A DNA stretch of 64,000 bases, taken from Anaeramoeba flamelloides (Eukaryota > Metamonada > Anaeramoebidae). Both the position numbers and the translations under genes were made by a program. The stretch is taken from assembly GCA_027625915.1 (NCBI GenBank), contig JANTQA010000023.1, forward strand, positions 9,052,001 to 9,116,000. Direction: 5' to 3'. This document shows, piece by piece, positions 12,761 through 24,780 of the stretch; positions within the stretch are counted from its first letter, which is position 1, and every line of letters begins with the position of its first letter. The notes beneath the pieces are model-generated. The model had not been told where the DNA came from, ran no database searches, and saw only the letters and a program-made list of their open reading frames with translations.

Positions 12761-13477
12761 TTAATTTATAAACATTGGTTAACATTCAAAGTTGCAAATC
12801 ACTCCATTTTGGTATTTCTTCTTGAATTGATTAAATAATATTGTTTTAAAAAATGGAATTTTGGTGTATTAAAAAAATTCAATTAGTGTTTAGAATAAGG
12901 TATCAAATATAATTCCTGAAAAGACTTATTTGAATTTTAATTGCTATATTTATACAACATATACTTATAACTTTTTATCTTCCTACCAAAATACAATTAT
13001 ATCAATAAAATAATTATACTCATCTGATTTGCACTTTTATAATTTTTATTTAGTTATGTTTTTTCATGAAAGAATTTAAGAGTATTAGAAAAGTATACCT
13101 TTAGTATAAAATTGGTATATCGACTTTATGTATTTTTTTCTTTCGAATAATAAAAAGATAATAACTAAAGTTTCATAATTTTCATCTAATTTTGAATTTT
13201 TTACATTTTTTTGACTTTGTATTTATTAAAAAAAAAATTAGGTAAATAAGAACCAATAATATAGGTTTCTTATTCAATAATAAGTATTTTTTTGATTTTT
13301 TGTTTTATTTACAAGTTTGATAAACAATTTTCCCGAAAATTATTGTTAATAATTATTTTTGTTTAATGGAAAATGATTTGTTTACAAAATGTTGTAATTA
13401 TTGAAAAATTTTGTCCCCATATCAAATTTTTTTAATAGAGGATTTGACAAAATCTTTTTCGATTGACAACATTAAAA

Positions 13478-13997
13478 AAATTTCAAAATTTTGGGTACAG
13501 TTTAAATTGTTGAAAGAATAACAATATCATACCTTAAACAGAATTGGGAAATAATTTTGATTTTACAAGCTATTTCATTTTTTGGCTTTTTTGTTTTGAT
13601 TTCCTTTCCTTTTTTCCATATAAGTAATCTGTTTCCTTAGAACTGGTATTTTTTTTGATGATTGATAGAAGGTTAGTGTTGAGTTTTCGAAATAGAAAAA
13701 TCACATATAATTGGTTGATGTTATCTAATCATTAGATCGATCAATAATCATTGGTGAAATTTCAACATATTTACCAATACATTTTTTGTTCTGCTAGTTT
13801 CATTATTTGGGCGCACCTATTTTTTATTTTTGAGTTTTATATTATTTTTTCTTTTATTTGAAAAAAAATGATTGCTTATGAAAAGGATTATTACTGCATG
13901 ACTTAAATGTGATTTAAAATTAGGTTTTATGGTAACAACAAATTAAGATATTTTTTGACCTATTTTTATTTTTTGGGTGTGCCCAAATTTTTGGAAT
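13478..13997 (-). mobile_element. Family C MITE, copy 1 (reverse orientation, about 520 bp)
   Basis: It runs from ATTTCAAAATTTTGGGTACA to TGCCCAAATTTTTGGAAT, which are the two inverted ends of family C. The interior matches the elements at 26443 and 46771 in reverse: TCACATATAATTGGTTGATG, TTTACCAATACATTTTTTG and TTGGGTGTGCCC. The open frame overlapping its right part is a shadow. Confidence 0.7.
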
Positions 13998-16156
13998 GAG
14001 ACTTCGTTTCAAAAAACAATATAACTTACATAAACCACGACATTTGAATATAATTGCAATATTTGAGAAAATCAACATATTCAATATTATCGCGTTAATA
14101 TTACACATTGTGATACTTGCTTCAAAATCAAGACAAGTGTCTTAAAAATATTGAAAAATGTAAAAATATTGCAATAATAAATTAATTGCTTTATAATATA
14201 TAATGCCTGTTATATGAATCCAACAATTGTTATATAAAAAAAATATTTGATTAAAAAAAAAACAAAATATTTGAAAAAAAAATGATACGAAATTCAATCA
14301 ATAATCAGATCAAGATTTCGATAGAATTTTCTTTTGATCTGGTTGATTATCTTATGGATCATTTAAATAAACAAAAATAATAACTAAAGATAAATAAATG
14401 ATACTGTGCCCAACCTTTCATTTTATCACACAATACTATGAATAAAATTTCTACTAAAATAAATAAATCTTCATACATTCTATTTATAATGATTTATTTG
14501 GTTGAAACATTAATAGTTATTTATGAAGCACTAAAATTGACTTGATAACATTTCAAAAGGTTTCACATCAACTCTAGAAAGATCATCAATAATAAAAATT
14601 ATTTTGTAATTGGTTTTCTTCTTCTTCTACTTCTTGAATAATTTTTTATTTTAGAAAAAACAAGTAGAGTTTTTAAACGGTTTTTGTTTGATCGATCGCC
14701 AAAAAGAAGGAAAATTGCTCCTTCTTCTTTTTGGTTATTTAACTTGTGAAGGGAATAACCCCATCAAAAAACAACATAAATCCTATCCAAGTGTATTTTT
14801 TAAAAGTGCTATTATATGCTTGATCCTATTATTTGTATATAATTTTACTTTTTAAAAAAAAATAAATGAAAAGAGAAAACATTTGTTTTATCAACTACAA
14901 AAACATAAGAGTTTTATAAGTTTGTCTTTCAGACCTTTCAAACACTTGAAGACATTTTATAACCCTAACAAAAATTTCGTAACATTTTTAAAGGAGAAAA
15001 GCATTGTAAAAGTCTCAAAGAGTTATAAAATTAATGGAATTTATTGGAAGGTGATTTCAAAAATTTATATTTTCCAGTGATATTTTGATTATCAAGATAA
15101 TGTTGAATATCATGATTTTATGATTTTTCACGATAAAGTTATATTAATTGTAATTTTTTTTAATATTGTCACTTATTTATTGCTTATATTATAATAATAT
15201 ATATTTTCAATTAAAACGTCTAATCTATCAACAAAAAGAGTAATTCTTTTCCTAATAAAAGTTAAAATTAAGAATAAAAAAATGAACAATTTTATTAAAA
15301 AATTAGAAGAATAAATAATTGATTAATTCTTTATTGATTATTTAAAGAGCCTACTCATTTAATAAACGAAACAGTTTCATAGCAGATTGCAATTTTTATA
15401 AAAAATATCAATAAGTTAATAATTACCAGCTTCAAATTATATAAATAATTGATTCATAATTTGGAATTATACTAGAGTAGTAATAATAAATCTTTAATTA
15501 TTAGCATATAATTTTTGGGAATTCATTTACTATTTTATTATTAACTTAATTGTAATCTGTGAAAACAAATAATATATTTGAAACATAATTAAAGTTGTGC
15601 CAAATAATTTTGAGAGTGTATTGATTTACTTCTTGAAAATTGAAAAAATGAAAAAGTTTATCAAATAATTAATCTGCTTATTAAAAATGATAAATTCCTA
15701 TTAAAATAATCTTCAACAATTTTTTAATTACTTGGGTATCAATATTTATGAACCTGTTTATTAATTACTGAAAATTTAAATATTTTATTATTTTCAAGAA
15801 GATACTCCTTAAATTTACAAATTTGAGTGGATCTAAATTTAGATTTTGTTCAAATAAGTTAAGTGTTTCTTAAAAAACAAATCAATGATTCTAAAATGCA
15901 AAATGGTATTCACACTTTTTTTTTCAATCGTTTGATTGTTTTTTGAAGAATTTTTAAAACAAATAATTTTTAATAGTGACTCTTTTTTCTATGAATTTCC
16001 AAATTCCCTATTTGGTTTCTGTACTTGGACAATAAAGCCTTTTACACACAGTTTGAGCTTATTTCAATTTATACTTTTGTTCTCTCACAAAATAATTTGA
16101 TTTCATTTTTTATTTGACTCATAAAATTTTGAACAAAAAAATCAAGGCTCTTCTAA

Positions 16157-16988
16157 ATGAGTACAGGCTTTGGGGTTCTAGAATGGGAAAAATTTCTCCA
16201 AGATCTTCAAGTATTTAAAAAATTGCCCTGGAAGGATACTGAGTGGACACTTGAGGATCACACGGACATGTTTCCAAATATAAAATTACCAGGCTTGATT
16301 TTTTTAAAAACAAAAAAATGGGTTCTTCCAGAGAACAAGAAATGTGAACAAAATTTAACTACAAACCTTCAAGAATCAAAAGTTGGCAAGAAATTTGATA
16401 ATGAAGAAAAAGAAAAAGAAAAAGAAAAAGAAAAAGAAAAAGAAAAAGATGAAGAAGAAATATTGGAAACATTTTCAGATCTTGATGAGGAAGAGATTGA
16501 AGATCAAAACACATACTACCAAACACCACTTTCTATAGAATACCATATCCTTTACTCTTCCACTTATTCGTGTCCCGTTCTTTATTTTAATGCCTATCGC
16601 TCTGATGGAAGGACTCTTAGTCAAACAGAAATATGGGAAATTATTCCACAGAAGTACCGTAAGGAATTTGAAAAAGAAACAAATTTCCATTTTATCTCTC
16701 GAAAGGTAAGTATTTAAATTTTTACACAACATCCATTTAATTTGGAAAACAAATCAAAAAGAAGAATACAGAACCACCAAATATCTGTTTGTTCATTCTC
16801 TATTTTTGTTTAATATTTTATAGGAACACCCTCTTCTCGAGTTACCCTTTTTTTTTGTCCACCCGTGCAACACCTCCCGTTTTATGCAAAATTATTACAA
16901 AACAAAAAATTATCTCCTTAGTTGGTTTTCAGTAATTGGCCCAGCAGTTGGCGTAAAAGTACCTTCAATACTTTTTACCCATCTTTAA
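16157..16988 (+). CDS. ATG10: Autophagy-related E2-like enzyme ATG10
   Basis: Two exons, 16157-16705 and 16824-16988, with a GTAAGT..TAG intron of 118 bp at phase 0, encode 237 residues. ATG10 carries ATG12 as a thioester and passes it to ATG5 in autophagosome formation in the cytosol. Family hallmarks are clear: an EYHILYSSTYSCPVLYF strand, the SDGRTLSQTEIWEIIP segment, EHPLLELPFFFVHPCNT with the active-site Cys198, and the C-terminal SWFSVIGPAVGVKVP. The size is close to human ATG10 (220). A pure EK repeat (AAAGAA)n of about 12 residues inserts before the core. The start is the first ATG; an extra upstream exon cannot be excluded. Confidence 0.93.
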
Positions 16989-17746
16989 GAAATATTCACA
17001 ACCAAAGAAGATTTTGCTTATCTTTTCATTCCTGAATTCTGAAAATTTGAATTTCAATCACCAATAAAAAATGTGACTTTTTTTGACTCGAGTAATTTGA
17101 AAAAAAGTGTGGCATCAAGAATTTGAATATCTATCATAAAAATCGGACCAGTGAAGGTTTTTGGCCGGTTAATTGATCCTTTTTTATACCTTTTTGTCGC
17201 ACCTTTGTAAAATTACTTTATGAAACAAATAAAATTGCTTTTAATTTTTTTTTTTACAAAACCCAAACTTTTTAATTGTGAAATTTTTAAATAAATAATT
17301 TTAGAGAAATACAGATAATAAAGAGATTAGAACTCTTTGAAAGGATAAGGTAGTAATGTGGTTATTCTTTGGAGAGATTTTGGGAAACCATTGGGCTATT
17401 AGGCAAATTTTGTAAATTTTGGTGCTCTTATTCTCAATTCTAATTTGGGTAAAATAAAAAGTATTTTACTAATTATTTAGAAAGTTAAAAATGTTATTTA
17501 AAGTTATTTGAGATGACCTTAACTATTTTTTATGAGTTATTTTTTTCTTCATAAATCTGATATTAACTCGTGTATTTGGAGTCAATTTTGAACAAATACT
17601 TATGATCAAGGAACCAAAACATTTTATGAAAAAGAAGTCAAAAAAAAAAAAGTTTATCATTTAATTTGAACTGTTTGCAAATTAAAAAAATCTCAATCAT
17701 TTTTTTGTAAACAATGTCTAAATCCAAATATATAATTATATATATA

Positions 17747-18231
17747 CAGTATTAAAAAAAACACCTGACATAGGAATAACCTGTTACGCGATTTTTAATT
17801 GTTAATATTAGCGAAATTGATGTTTAATTGCAAATATTTAATAAAAAATCCTTTAATAACTAACCAAATTTTTTATGAACTCGAGTAATAAACCTACCTA
17901 AAGTTCATAATAGTGAGAGTAAATATAGAATTATCATTTAATACTTGATAGCAAAAGTAGATAAACCTTTTGAAAAATAATAAAGTTTCATAAATGTATG
18001 CAATAGTTTGAAAATGATAAACAATAATTTTTATTCTTGTTTTTTGATTGGTTTGATATTGTTTTGAACTATGGAAATTTCATTAATCATAATTCTAAGA
18101 ACTCACGAGTTATAATTTGAAAAGTTCGAATGTTAAATAAGAGAAATTATTCAGCTATTATGCAATAATTTTAATATTAATAATCAAAAACCATAACGGG
18201 TATTATTTTCATGTTGGGTATTTTTTTCAAT
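17747..18231. mobile_element. Family D MITE, copy 2 (about 485 bp)
   Basis: The left end is TA-CAGTATTAAAAAAAACACC, followed by GATTTTTAATTGTTAATATTAG. The right end is the inverse (AATATTAATAATCAAAAACC, then GGGTATTTTTTTCAAT). The interior GAACTCGAGTAATAAACCTACCTAAAG is shared with the copy at 44664. It is non-coding. Confidence 0.65.
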
Positions 18232-18233
18232 AC

Positions 18234-18258
18234 AACACACACACACACACACACACAC
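18234..18258. repeat. (AC)n microsatellite
   Basis: About twelve AC units lie directly after the right end of the family D element. Confidence 0.9.
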
Positions 18259-19738
18259 GTATATATCCCTAAGCACCCCAAATATACTAATTACTGTTAA
18301 AACAAAATTTTTAATTTGAAATGTTATCAAAGTATTCTAAGATATAGAATTTATGAACAATTACCTTAGAAAGAAAAATTTATAATTAAAAATTGTATAG
18401 TACATCTACAATAAAAAAATAACTTGAAAAACAAAATTTCAACATTGGGAATTTCTTTTTTTGGTTGTTGTGATTTTATTATTTTTCCATCCAAATTTTG
18501 TCAAAAAAAAATTTTTTTTTTTTTTTGAAAAGTTTGTCAAGACATCAAAAACCTCTTATTTTTAATGATTAAAACACATCATACTTTACTAGAATTTACT
18601 TGGGGAACTTTGCACCCCCAAATTGCCTAAAATACTTTATTAAATAATTTATTCATTACAAAAATATTTTAGCATCTCATAGAAAATTTCTTTTATCCAC
18701 TGATTGCCATTCAATAACAATATCTAGATTTGATTCCAAATAGTTTATAAATAAATAAAAAAAAAATATAAATTAAATTTGAAAAAAAAATAATATTTTT
18801 TTTCAGAGTAAAATTTGGGAAATTTTTTCAACAAGTTTTTTTTTCAAATTTAAATAATTTGGCAAATAGTTCAAGTCAGATTAATTAATGATTTTTTTTT
18901 TAGTTTTTACTATTTTTAAATTTTTGACTTTTTAAAATCTAGACATAAAATAAATAATATTATTGGAACAGAGACCATAAATCATAACTTATTTCCAAAG
19001 ATCTGTATTCATTAAGAAAAGGAAAATTTAAATTTCACTAAGATACTATTCAAATTTTTATTAATAACAAAATAAATAAAAAAAATTCGTCGCTTTTAAG
19101 ATTTTTTTATTATCTTTGAATGTTATTTAAAAGTTATTTTTTATTTCTTTTTTAAATTTAGGGCGGATTTTTTTATCTATTAAAAAGATTTAATTGTTTA
19201 ATTCCAATTTAATAAATGAAATTATTTGACATTTTTTTTTTCCAAGTAATTTCTATTGCTTAAATAAAACGTTTTAGAAAATTTGTTCATATTAAACTTT
19301 TCATTTTGGCCTAAGGAAATTAATATCATTTTTCTCTTGATTTCTTATTTATTGAAATTTTTTTCAGTACGTATTTTTTAATTTAATTTTTTTTATCATA
19401 AAATTAACAACGCTGTTTGATTATTATTATTAATAAATTAATATGTTGAATTTTGAATTACTATTACTGGAATAAAATTACTGGTTTAAAAAATTAAAAA
19501 AAAAATAAATATCTTTAAAAAAAATGTAAAAAATGAATTATTATTTTTTTTTTTCCAATTTCAAAAAAAAAAAAAATCAAGAACTTAACCACTTTATCTT
19601 TGAACTATTTTGCCTTTTTATTATAGTCCAAATCTGGATTAAAGATAAATAAGAAAATTAATATATTAGTACATCAATATCATTTTAAATCTTTTTTAAA
19701 CAATTTGATGAAATTTTGGTAAATCCAGGGTACTAAGG

Positions 19739-19758
19739 GATATATATATATATATATA
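19739..19758. repeat. (TA)n microsatellite
   Basis: Ten TA units lie in intergenic sequence. Similar tracts lie at 47895-47917 and 61151-61173. Confidence 0.9.
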
Positions 19759-20004
19759 GGTATAGATATTTGATACGAAAATAATCTCATTTATAAATAA
19801 AAATTGTTTAGTTTTATTTTTCTTCAAAAAATAGAAAAGAAACACTTTGTGAAGAATTTTCAAAAGATAAAAAAAGAAAATTACTCAAAAAAAATAAAAG
19901 AAAAGACATTTTTTATACTACTTCAAACCAAGAAATTTTCGAGGAATGTCCAAAATAATTCATTGTTTAGAACAATCAACATAGATGTGTTTTATATGAT
20001 TATA

Positions 20005-20481
20005 TTACAATATTTCTTGTGAAACGTGTAAAAAAAAGAGGAGATAGATCTCTATTGGAAAGTCGGATGATGGGGTTTGTCTCTGAGAGAATTTAAACCA
20101 AGTTTCATCTTCTATCGTACCAATGTAAACCAATTTTGAATTCAATTTTTTCGATAATTTTTTAGTTGGAAGAAAAAGATCCTTTCAAGAGTAAGTTCTT
20201 CAAATTTATCATTAAAAAAATAACAAATCAGTTTTTATTTGTTTTTGTTTGTTTACTGTTCTTTTCTTGTTATGGTTTCTTGTGAGAAAATCAGTCTAAA
20301 AATAAATAGCGACTCATATTGTTCCCTTTGTTCAAAAATAGCCTGTTATAATTCTTCATTTTGGATCCCCTATCCAGACTCCAAAAATGAGATTGCTGTT
20401 GTATAATGTGATATAAGATCTTAATAAACGTTGTTCTTCTTCCGATTCTACAATCTCATCTTTTAGCACTTCGAAAAAAGC
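20005..20481 (-). pseudogene. Two coding-like segments, probable gene relic
   Basis: Two minus-strand frames have protein-like content and more G+C than their surroundings. One (20005-20183, ending TAA) includes YIGTIEDETWFKFSQRQ. The other (20356-20481, ending TGA) includes EIVESEEEQRLLRSYITLYN and then FGVWIGDP. They could be exons of one gene or pieces of a dead one. No start codon or good splice pair links them. I recognise no family. Confidence 0.3.
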
Positions 20482-20980
20482 TCATATTTCTCATTCTTCT
20501 AGACCAAACTCAAATTATAACAAGAGGGCTGTTTCCAAACCAAAACAATAAAGAAAGTAATCAATTTAAATATTAACAAACACGTTTTTTCGCACCTTTT
20601 TTTATAGTGTTTTTAATTTGGCTAATTTGGATTTTTTGGATTTGCCTGTCTCTTAAAATATTGACTGAAATAATGCAGAGTTGTGTTGTTTTGAATATTT
20701 GTATTTTGTTTAAAAAATGAAAAATTACAATTTTCGATGTTTTGTGTCTGGCAAAAATGATAATAAAATAAAAAATTAAAACCAAAATAAAATAGGCTAT
20801 TTTTATTAAGTTGGAAATTTGGGCTTCCAAAAGAAGTCTTAGAAATTGTTAACAAATGAATCGTTTATTAACGGAAAGTTTCCTTATTTTTAAAATAACC
20901 CTATATTTTTGTTTTGTTTTTTTTTTTTTTTTTGTTGTGTGTTTTTATTTTTTTTTTTTGTTTTTTATAATTTGAGTGAT

Positions 20981-21608
20981 TTAAAGGATGATACAACAGC
21001 CACCTTTTGAATCTGTGTCTTTGTCCTTTTCTTCTTGTTTATTTTCATCAGGGTTTTGTTGGCTTTGTTGTGCTTTTAAATTTCTGACCTCCCTTACGAG
21101 AGATTCAAAGCATTCTGTGACATTGCTTCCGTTCTTTGCAGAGGTTTCATAGTACTGGCTATTATACTTTTTGGCTAAGGTTTCGCCTTCTTCTCTTGAC
21201 ACTAACCTTTCTTCGTCAAGATCTGCTTTGTTTGCAACGGTGACAACTGGCACTGCTTGGAAGTTTTTTGCTCTTCGAATGGCTTCGTGTAAGTTTCTGG
21301 CTTCTGTGTAACTTGCTCTTGAAATGATTGAAAAAACTAAAAGAAACGCCTCTCCAATTCGAATATACTTATCTCTTACAGATCTGTACTCTTCTTGTCC
21401 TGCAGTATCAATAATTTCAAGCATGCATGGCTTTTCATCAATTGTGATCTTTTTTTTATAGCTTTCCTCTTTTGTTTTGTTTTTTTTTTGTTTTTTGTTT
21501 TTTGTTTTTTGTTTTTTGTTTTTTGTTTTTGTTTTTGTTTTTGTTTTTGTTTTTGTTTTTGTTTTTGTTTTGTTTTTGTTTGGTTTTTGTTTTTGATCCA
21601 ATTTTTAG

Positions 21609-21640
<32 letters not shown>

Positions 21641-21944
21641 AAATAAAAAGAATGATTTAAGGAAAAAAAATAAATATTTTTTTTAATTTTCAAGAAAATA
21701 AGAAGAATAAAATTACCTATCGTAGGATCATAATCTTGAATAAACCTTCCTTGCAGAAATCTGACTGTGAGACAAGACTTTCCAACTAAAAAAAATTAAA
21801 ATGTTGAACCAAAAAAAAACAAAAAAATTTGAACTTTTAATACAATTATGAAAAAGAAAAAAAATTTAGGCCGGTAAAGGTACCTGAACCACCACCAATA
21901 ATAACAATTTTGTATGTTTCAATTTCTGATGTTTCTTCGGTCAT
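20981..21944 (-). CDS. Ras family small GTPase
   Basis: Three exons on the minus strand, 21944-21884, 21785-21717 and 21468-20981, encode 205 residues with phase-1 junctions. All GTPase motifs are present: P-loop GGGSVGKS (residues 17-24), effector loop YDPTIEES, DTAGQEEYRS, NKADL, and ETSAKNG. The C-terminus GGCCIIL is a CAAX box (CIIL; a terminal Leu usually directs geranylgeranylation) with a neighbouring Cys that could be palmitoylated. It is a membrane-anchored signalling switch of the Ras/Rap/RasG class. The residue equivalent to human Gly13 is Ser; Gly12 and the Gln of DTAGQE are kept, so hydrolysis should be normal. A RasGEF exon lies 26 kb away in the window. The start is the only ATG before the first strand. 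Confidence 0.95.
21470..21597. repeat. TTTTTTG/TTTTTG tandem repeat in Ras intron 2
   Basis: Several seven-base units (TTTTTTG) change to about ten six-base units (TTTTTG) on the plus strand, inside the intron 21469-21716. On the transcript this is a CAAAAA repeat just 3' of an A/T-rich tract. The long open frames through it on both strands are artefacts. Confidence 0.9.
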
Positions 21945-22329
21945 TTTTAATTTTGTAATTTAAATTTGGTAACAAAAGGGAAATTTTTAAAAAAATGAAA
22001 AAAAATATAAGTTTTTTAGGAATTAATTTTAGTATAAACGAGTGTTCAGATTTTGAAGTTGGTAAATAACTTTGATTCTAAAAAGAATGAAAATTATTTA
22101 AATTTGAAATTCGATTTAAATTTGTCACAAATTGAAATTCTAAATTTTTTCAGAAAATTTTAATCAAATTTAACAGTTTGCGAATTTTTGACAAGATCAA
22201 ATGACTTTGATTGTATTTTAGAACGCTTAAAGTAAGATAAAGTTTGGTTCTTATGAAAAATCAACAAATTATCTTTTCAGATGTTGATTTTTACAATTTT
22301 AAGGGAGAACTGTAAAAAATAAATAGATT

Positions 22330-22505
22330 TTAGGGACTAATCTCATATAAATTTAGGTAAAAAAATTTAAAAGAGATTGAGAAATTTTTTCGAATTACTG
22401 AGATTTGAAAACCCCTGTTAATTTTCAATAGTAAACATATTTCTAGATAAGGAATCCTTATTTAGAAATTGATCAAAAAAAAAATAATAGAGACTAGTTC
22501 CTTAA
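22330..22505. mobile_element. Family E MITE, copy 1 (about 175 bp)
   Basis: It begins TTTAGGGACTAATCTC and ends GAGACTAGTTCCTTAA, an imperfect inverted repeat. The interior AGGAATCCTTATTTAGAAATTG is shared with 39184-39358. Confidence 0.6.
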
Positions 22506-22669
22506 ACAGATTTTTTCCTGGATTGTGGGATCCCCAAAAAAGGGAATTGTAATCTAAAGTGGTTATAGATTTCAGATGATCCACTTTTCAAATTTTCATC
22601 CATTTTCAAGTTTACTTTTATAGTACGTTAGTATGAAAAAATACACATGAAAATTCCAAGTTATACAAA

Positions 22670-23890
22670 CCTATAACTTCAATTATCATTTCATCCTTGT
22701 TAATCAAGTTTATACACAATATATCAAAAACACCCTATTACTTAAAAATCATAAAGTTGATTATTTTATTATTGTCAGTAGTACTCGGATTTTTAAAAGT
22801 CTCGAGCAGAGAAAAAAAATCCATATTGAGGTAAGAAATTCCAAATAAATTTATCAATAAATATTAGTTTAATTCAACTTTAGGATATTTATTGGAAAAG
22901 TTAATAACAAAAAGTTTGGAAAACTCTCTATGCATCTAAAAAAAATCAAATAAGATAAAGAAAAAAAAAAATTAATTTTAAATTTTGAGCGTACAAGCTT
23001 TTCCACGATTTAAAGGAATAGGGTAAGACTCCCCAATTTTACACCTTTCTATTAAATCCTTGAAAAACAAAAAAAAACTGCCGGTCAAGTGCCCTAGAGT
23101 ACCATCGAGTGTCTTTTTTTTTTTTTTTTTTTTTATAATTTCAGAAATTTAAAAAAACTGAAACGAAGTGTATTCCAAGTGTTGTAGAGTACTGTTAATT
23201 GCATGAATTTTCCAGAATTTAAAAGAATTGAATAAAATATTTGCTTTTTACAAATAAACAGGAAACTCAATACATCCTAACTGTTTTTTTTTTTTTTTTT
23301 TTTATTTTTTGGAATAAACCGAAAAATTTAAGAAATTTTCTATTTAATTTCAAAAATTAAAAAAAAAACCAACTAAAAGTAAATAAAAAAATATTTTTCT
23401 TCAATTTATATCAATAAATAATTCTTTCATAATTAAAATAATCAATTATCTATTTGAAAGATATTTATTCGATTTAAAATACTTTTAAATATAATAAAAT
23501 GAAGTCTTAGTTGTAAAGTATAAACTTTTCTAATTTTTTAAGATTGAATTTAATAAAAATATAAATAAAATATGTAAAATTGTATTTACCAACTTAATTT
23601 AATAAATATCTTGAAAATATTTTTCAATCCTAGATCTGTAAAGTCAGTTCCACTTTGAAGGCCCAAAATTCAACAAAATTTAAAGTACAAAAAAATCTCA
23701 AATTAAGGCACAAAATTCAGATTCTAGTAAAATAAATTGTAAAAAAAAAAAATTACAAATTTTGTACCTTAATTTGATATTTTTTTGTACTTTAAATTTT
23801 GTTGAAAGTTTGCACCTTAAAAGTGAAACTGACTGTAATTGAAAAATTGTGTTTATTATAACTGAAGTTATTATGAAGTAAAAAATTAAC
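22670..23890 (+). mobile_element. Family G hairpin-array element, copy 1
   Basis: It starts with a block (CATCCTTGTTAATCAAGTTT and on) shared with 36385, 41250, 57865 and the reverse copy ending at 51300. The core (about 23030-23340) contains hairpin units built on CCAGAATTTAAAAGAATTGA and AAAAATTAAAAAAAACC. The 3' block (TAACTGAAGTTATTATGAAG) continues on the far side of the family A insertion at 23641-23835. No protein is encoded. Confidence 0.55.
23641..23835. mobile_element. Family A MITE, copy 3, nested in family G
   Basis: It is a palindrome of about 195 bp with left end TA-AAGTCAGTTCCACTTTGAAG and right end AAAAGTGAAACTGACTG-TA. The flanking sequence resumes the family G 3' block, so this element inserted into an existing family G copy. 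Confidence 0.8.
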
Positions 23891-24469
23891 AAATTTTTAA
23901 TTTTAGATGGGAAAATTTTTTACAAGAATGTTAGATGTAAATAACCCATGTTTACAACCTCAGCCCTATTACAATAATATAACCAATGTTTTTTTTTTCG
24001 AATTATTTATTTGAAGATAAAGAGACATACATTACGGACTTGGTTCATATTTTAATTGTGTTTCAATGTTTGATTTTTGATTGATTTAATAGGTTAAAAA
24101 ATATTAAAAGTTTTCATTTTGAAATTTTCATCACAAGTATAAAATTTCTGAAATAAAAAACGTTTTTTTGTCAAAATTCTAAAAAACATCTTTTTCTCAG
24201 TTTACTTTTTTAAAAATTACATTTTAATCTTTCAATATCTTAATAAATCTTTTTTGAAAATTGTTTAAAAATTGTATTTCTTGTTGATATGCTTTTTCAT
24301 CCAATTGATTTGTTTCTTTTATTTATACTACCAGGAAATAGTGTTTGTAGGGGTTCAAATTTCATAAACGGTTAAAGTAAAACAAAAATTATTATTTACA
24401 CTAATAAAAACTATAACCAAATATTCTAAAGATCTCAAAAAACAATTATAATAATTATCTATTTTATTT

Positions 24470-24780
24470 TTTTTAAGTTTTCCCTGGCTGAATCTTCTTT
24501 ATATTGGGAAGAAGAGTTACAAAAGAAAAAGACCAAGTTGTTACTTGTTAATACTGCGAAACTGAAAAATCGAAGTATGAGTAACTTGAAAATAAAAACC
24601 AAAAAGCAAAGGCTAAAAATGACTAAGGTTTAAAGCAAATAATACCAAAAAAGTAAAAAATTACCACAACTTAAACAACGATCTCCAAGTGAACATTCAT
24701 GATCAATTATCAAATTATTAAACCAACCAAAAGTATTGTGGCTGTGATTTTGGGGGTCCTTAATTAAAGATAGCATTGTT
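24470..24780 (+). repeat. Dispersed repeat H, copy 1, coding-like
   Basis: It is similar over more than 300 bp to the reverse complement of 61640-61967. In the plus frame it reads through YWEEELQKKK, then MSNLKIKTKKQRLKM and a stop. Copy 2 reads YWEEELQRQK, then MCNLKIKTKTARLKI and continues for 30 more residues. Similarity goes on past the stop as DNA (GTGATTTTGGGGGTCCTTAA). It may be a duplicated gene piece or a repeat with a small protein. Confidence 0.5.

Larger units (their letters stand above)
11593..16156. other. Intergenic stretch with family C pieces and a GNAT relic
   Basis: No intact gene is visible between the kinase and ATG10. Contents are the acetyltransferase relic at 12311-12598, family C pieces (12600-12760 and 13478-13997) and a small perfect hairpin near 14699-14736 (CCAAAAAGAAGGA, loop, complement). 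An open frame of 65 codons at 14883-15080 has no recognisable motif and I do not call it. The rest is very AT-rich. Confidence 0.5.
16989..20980. other. Intergenic stretch with family D element, microsatellites and coding-like relics
   Basis: No intact gene lies between ATG10 and Ras. It contains a family D element (17747-18231), a CA microsatellite (18234-18258), an AT microsatellite (19739-19758) and, near Ras, two short minus-strand coding-like segments (20005-20183 and 20356-20481). The remainder is A/T-rich with long T and A runs. Confidence 0.5.

Noticed and set aside
14699-14736. Hairpin as a small structured RNA gene
   Set aside because: A single perfect inverted repeat (CCAAAAAGAAGGA / complement) has no other feature of a known RNA class. 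It could be a MITE remnant.
21376-21693. Long Lys/Gln/Thr-rich frame continuous with the Ras exon
   Set aside because: It is the translation of the (CAAAAA)n repeat in intron 2. Splicing at 21469/21716 restores the Ras effector loop exactly.
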